From the NCBI GenBank assembly GCA_017424085.1, contig JAFPBP010000287.1, positions 1 through 16,239 on the forward strand: 16,239 nt of DNA, read 5' to 3'. The stretch comes from Clostridia bacterium (GTDB taxonomy: Bacteria > Bacillota > Clostridia > Oscillospirales > UBA644). The number at the start of each line of letters is the position of its first letter. The stretch's first letter is position 1. A program made the translations under genes and the position numbers. Shown here one piece after another: positions 14,086 through 16,239 of the stretch. Below the pieces are notes generated by a model, which saw nothing but the letters and a program-made list of their open reading frames with translations, made no database searches and had not been told where the DNA came from.

Positions 14086-15288
14086 ATGACCGTTCTGGAT
14101 CGCTTTTTGAAATACGTTTCCTTTGATACCACCTCCGACGAGGAATCCCAAACCATTCCCTCCACCCAAAAGCAGACGATTCTGGGGGCATATCTGGTGG
14201 AGGAGCTGAAGAATGCGGGGTGCGAAGACGCCCACATGGATCAATATGGCTACGTCTATGGGACCCTGCCCGCCACCAAGGGCTGCGAGGATCTTCCCGC
14301 CCTGGGGCTCATCGCCCATATGGACACCTCCCCCGCCGTCAGCGGCACGGACATCAAGCCGCAGGTCCTGCGCTACGAGGGCAAGGATCTGAATCTGGGG
14401 GCAGCGGTGCTGTCTGCCTCGGCGTTCCCCGATCTGGAGAATTACGTGGGGCAGGACCTGGTGGTCACCGACGGAACCACCCTTCTGGGCGCCGACGATA
14501 AGGCGGGCGTTGCGGAGATCGTTGCCGCCTGCGCGGAAATGGCCGCAAATCCAAATCGACCTCACCGTGCGGTTGCAGTCTGCTTCACCCCCGACGAGGA
14601 GATCGGACGGGGCGCAAACAAGTTTGACTTTTCCGCCTTCCCCGCCAAGGTCGCCTATACCGTGGACGGGGGCGAGATCGGAGAGATCGAATACGAAAAC
14701 TTCAACGCCGCCTCGGCGCGCATCACCGTGCACGGCGTAAACATCCATCCCGGCTCGGCGAAGGACAAGATGAAAAACGCCTCTCTGATGGGAGCGGAAT
14801 TCATCACCCGTCTCCCCGCCGCTGAGACCCCCGCCCACACGGAGGGCTACGAGGGCTTTTATCACCTCTGCGATATGAAGGGGGACGAAAGCGAAGCGGT
14901 GCTCAACTTCATCATCCGAGACCACGACCGTGCCCGCTTCGAGCAACGCAAGGAAACGGTCCGTGCCCTTGCGGCGTACCTGAACACGGTCTACGGCGAG
15001 GGGACCTTCGAGGCTGAGATCCGCGACAGCTATTACAACATGAAGGAAAAGATCCTTCCCCACATGGATCTGATCGAAAACGCAAAGGCAGCCATGCTCG
15101 CCGCAGGGGTGGAGCCCAAGATCGTGCCCATCCGCGGCGGCACCGATGGGGCACGCCTGTCCTACGAGGGGCTTCCCTGCCCCAATCTGTCCACGGGCGG
15201 CGCAAACTTCCACGGCATTCACGAATTTATTCCCGTACAATCCCTGCAAAAAATGGTCACGGTTCTGCTGGAACTGACCAAGGCCTGA
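14086..15288 (+). CDS. pepT: Peptidase T (tripeptide aminopeptidase, M20 family)
   Basis: A 400-residue cytosolic di-zinc aminopeptidase that removes the N-terminal residue of tripeptides. Metal and catalytic motifs: AHMDTSPAVSG (His78, Asp80), LGADDKAGVAEIV (Asp137), FTPDEEIGRGA (Glu171, Glu172), VDGGEIGEIEYENFNAASA (Asp194), GVNIHPGSAKDKMKNA, and GGTDGARLSYEGLPCPNL with His379 at GIHEF. Length is close to known PepT (about 408-410). GAGAGG precedes the start. It is in one operon with pepD upstream and the serine dehydratase fusion downstream, with gaps of about 10 bases. Confidence 0.96.
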   Translation: MTVLDRFLKYVSFDTTSDEESQTIPSTQKQTILGAYLVEELKNAGCEDAHMDQYGYVYGTLPATKGCEDLPALGLIAHMDTSPAVSGTDIKPQVLRYEGKDLNLGAAVLSASAFPDLENYVGQDLVVTDGTTLLGADDKAGVAEIVAACAEMAANPNRPHRAVAVCFTPDEEIGRGANKFDFSAFPAKVAYTVDGGEIGEIEYENFNAASARITVHGVNIHPGSAKDKMKNASLMGAEFITRLPAAETPAHTEGYEGFYHLCDMKGDESEAVLNFIIRDHDRARFEQRKETVRALAAYLNTVYGEGTFEAEIRDSYYNMKEKILPHMDLIENAKAAMLAAGVEPKIVPIRGGTDGARLSYEGLPCPNLSTGGANFHGIHEFIPVQSLQKMVTVLLELTKA

Positions 15289-15298
15289 GGAGAAGGAT

Positions 15299-16239
15299 AT
15301 GAAACAGGTTTGCTTTCCCCGCATTCTCAAAGCCCTGCGTGCCGAGCAGGGGCTGAGCGCAAAGGGTCTGGCTGAAGAGCTGGGGATCTCTGCCCGCACC
15401 GTTTCCAACTGGGAAAAGGGCACGGCTCAGCCCTCCGCAGAGCAGGCGCTTCGGCTGGCGGAGCGGTTCGGGCGCACGGTGGAGGAATTGTTTTACGGCG
15501 ACGAAAACGAGAACGAAGCGAAAAAGCCCGCAGGCATGACGTCTCTGCGGGAGCTTTATAAGATCGGAAGCGGCCCCTCCAGTTCCCATACCATGGGGCC
15601 CGAGAAGGCGTGCATTCTTTTCAAGGAGCAGCATCCCGACGCCGATCGCTTCACCGCAATTCTCTACGGATCTCTGGCAAAGACGGGGGAAGGGCACGGC
15701 ACCGATCGGGTCATCATCAAGACCATGGCGCCCCTGCCCTGCAAGATCGAATTCGACCCCGTTACGCCCACCCCCGAGCATCCCAATACCATGGATCTGA
15801 TCGCGTGGAAGAACGACGTTCAGATCTCCCGCCGTCGGGTCTATAGCGTGGGTGGCGGTGCCATCCGCTTTGAGGGAGAGGATCTGGCGGAGAGCGCCCG
15901 CATCTACCCCCTGCAGACCTTCAACGACATTGCCGCATACTGCAAAAAAGAGGGCTTGCGCCTGTGGGAATACGCCTATCAGATCGAGGGCGAGGGCTTT
16001 CGGGATTATCTTCATACCATCTGGAGCACCATGCGCCGCTCCATTGCCGCAGGGCTGGAGGACGACGGGATCCTGCCCGGAGGCTTGAAGGTGAACAAAC
16101 GAGCCCGTCATCTGTTCAATCTTCAGCACATTGACGAGACGGCGGAAACCAAGGCAAACCGTCTTATTGCCGCCTACGCCTTTGCGGTGGGTGAGCAAAA
16201 CGCCTGCGGATGCCGCATCGTAACCGCTCCCACCTGCGG
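15299..16239 (+). CDS. L-serine dehydratase (iron-sulfur) with N-terminal XRE-type HTH; 3' end beyond window
   Basis: An open frame of at least 313 codons, with no stop before the window end. Residues about 7-66 form an XRE/Cro-CI helix-turn-helix: RILKALRAEQGLSAKGLAEELGI, then SARTVSNWEKGTAQPS. A charged linker (67-79) leads at residue 81 to an L-serine ammonia-lyase: SLRELYKIGSGPSSSHTMGP (82-101, diagnostic), YGSLAKTGEGHGTDRVI, HPNTM, YSVGGGAIRF and LPGGLK. The last visible motif is ACGCRIVTAPTCG, whose final Cys is the first expected [4Fe-4S] ligand. The enzyme converts L-serine to pyruvate and ammonia. It is the single-chain (beta then alpha) form; many Firmicutes use two chains. Reading through codon by codon shows no frameshift or stop between HTH and enzyme. 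AGGAGAAGG precedes the start, 10 bases after the pepT stop. An internal Met80 lacks a ribosome binding site, so the fusion looks genuine. The window cuts off the cluster-binding alpha half. Confidence 0.9.
   Translation, partial: MKQVCFPRILKALRAEQGLSAKGLAEELGISARTVSNWEKGTAQPSAEQALRLAERFGRTVEELFYGDENENEAKKPAGMTSLRELYKIGSGPSSSHTMGPEKACILFKEQHPDADRFTAILYGSLAKTGEGHGTDRVIIKTMAPLPCKIEFDPVTPTPEHPNTMDLIAWKNDVQISRRRVYSVGGGAIRFEGEDLAESARIYPLQTFNDIAAYCKKEGLRLWEYAYQIEGEGFRDYLHTIWSTMRRSIAAGLEDDGILPGGLKVNKRARHLFNLQHIDETAETKANRLIAAYAFAVGEQNACGCRIVTAPTC

Noticed and set aside
14044..15423. 459-codon minus-strand frame opposite pepT
   Set aside because: It is a shadow of pepT, spans into two neighbouring genes and has no ribosome binding site.

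Overview
The window looks like chromosomal DNA from a GC-moderate (by eye a little over 50% GC) member of the Firmicutes, most likely a gut-type clostridium near the Oscillospiraceae/Ruminococcaceae. The evidence is: AGGAGG-type ribosome binding sites before nearly every gene; the Gram-positive order ylxM-ffh-rpsP-khpA-rimM-trmD; an rpmG-secE-nusG-rplK-rplA block; sigma-A promoters with perfect TATAAT boxes; and a palindromic intergenic repeat with a CTCCCTTGTGTAAAGGGAG core that I recall from gut clostridia. The assignment is inferred from gene content and style; no 16S rRNA gene is present.

Layout. (1) 1-3993 is accessory. A cytoplasmic PHP-type metal-dependent hydrolase with an F5/8-type-C-like C-terminal domain (+) converges on a secreted lipoprotein with an endonuclease/exonuclease/phosphatase domain (-). 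The 405 bases between them hold no gene. They contain two identical 29-base hairpins and, between these, a head-to-head pair of palindromic repeats (MITE/BIME-like). (2) 3998-6385 (-) is the rpmG-secE-nusG-rplK-rplA operon (L33, SecE, NusG, L11, L1). It has a strong promoter and a terminator, and its leader contains an unusual promoter-terminator overlap and a possible 15-codon upstream ORF. rplJ and rplL do not follow. (3) 6426-7133 (-) is a membrane-anchored protein resembling YpmS only in layout. Its terminator lies beyond the rpmG promoter. (4) 7242-10952 (+) is the SRP/ribosome-maturation operon ylxM-ffh-rpsP-khpA-rimM-trmD, with an intrinsic terminator between khpA and rimM. (5) 10992-12584 (+) is a monocistronic phosphohexomutase with its own promoter and terminator. 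(6) 12596 to the window end (+) is a peptide-catabolism operon: dipeptidase PepD-like, tripeptidase PepT, then an iron-sulfur L-serine dehydratase fused behind an XRE-type helix-turn-helix. This last gene runs off the window.

How they work together. Regions 2 and 4 are core translation and secretion genes (ribosomal proteins L33, L11, L1 and S16; SecE and SRP for membrane targeting; NusG for elongation; RimM and TrmD for ribosome and tRNA maturation). Region 6 reads as a route from imported di- and tripeptides to free amino acids, and from serine to pyruvate and ammonia. The HTH on the serine dehydratase suggests that the enzyme may also act as a regulator.

The most notable points are the HTH-serine dehydratase fusion, the rpmG leader in which the predicted start site falls inside a terminator stem, and the repeat-rich intergenic region at 1885-2289. 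No CRISPR array, prophage, tRNA or rRNA was seen.
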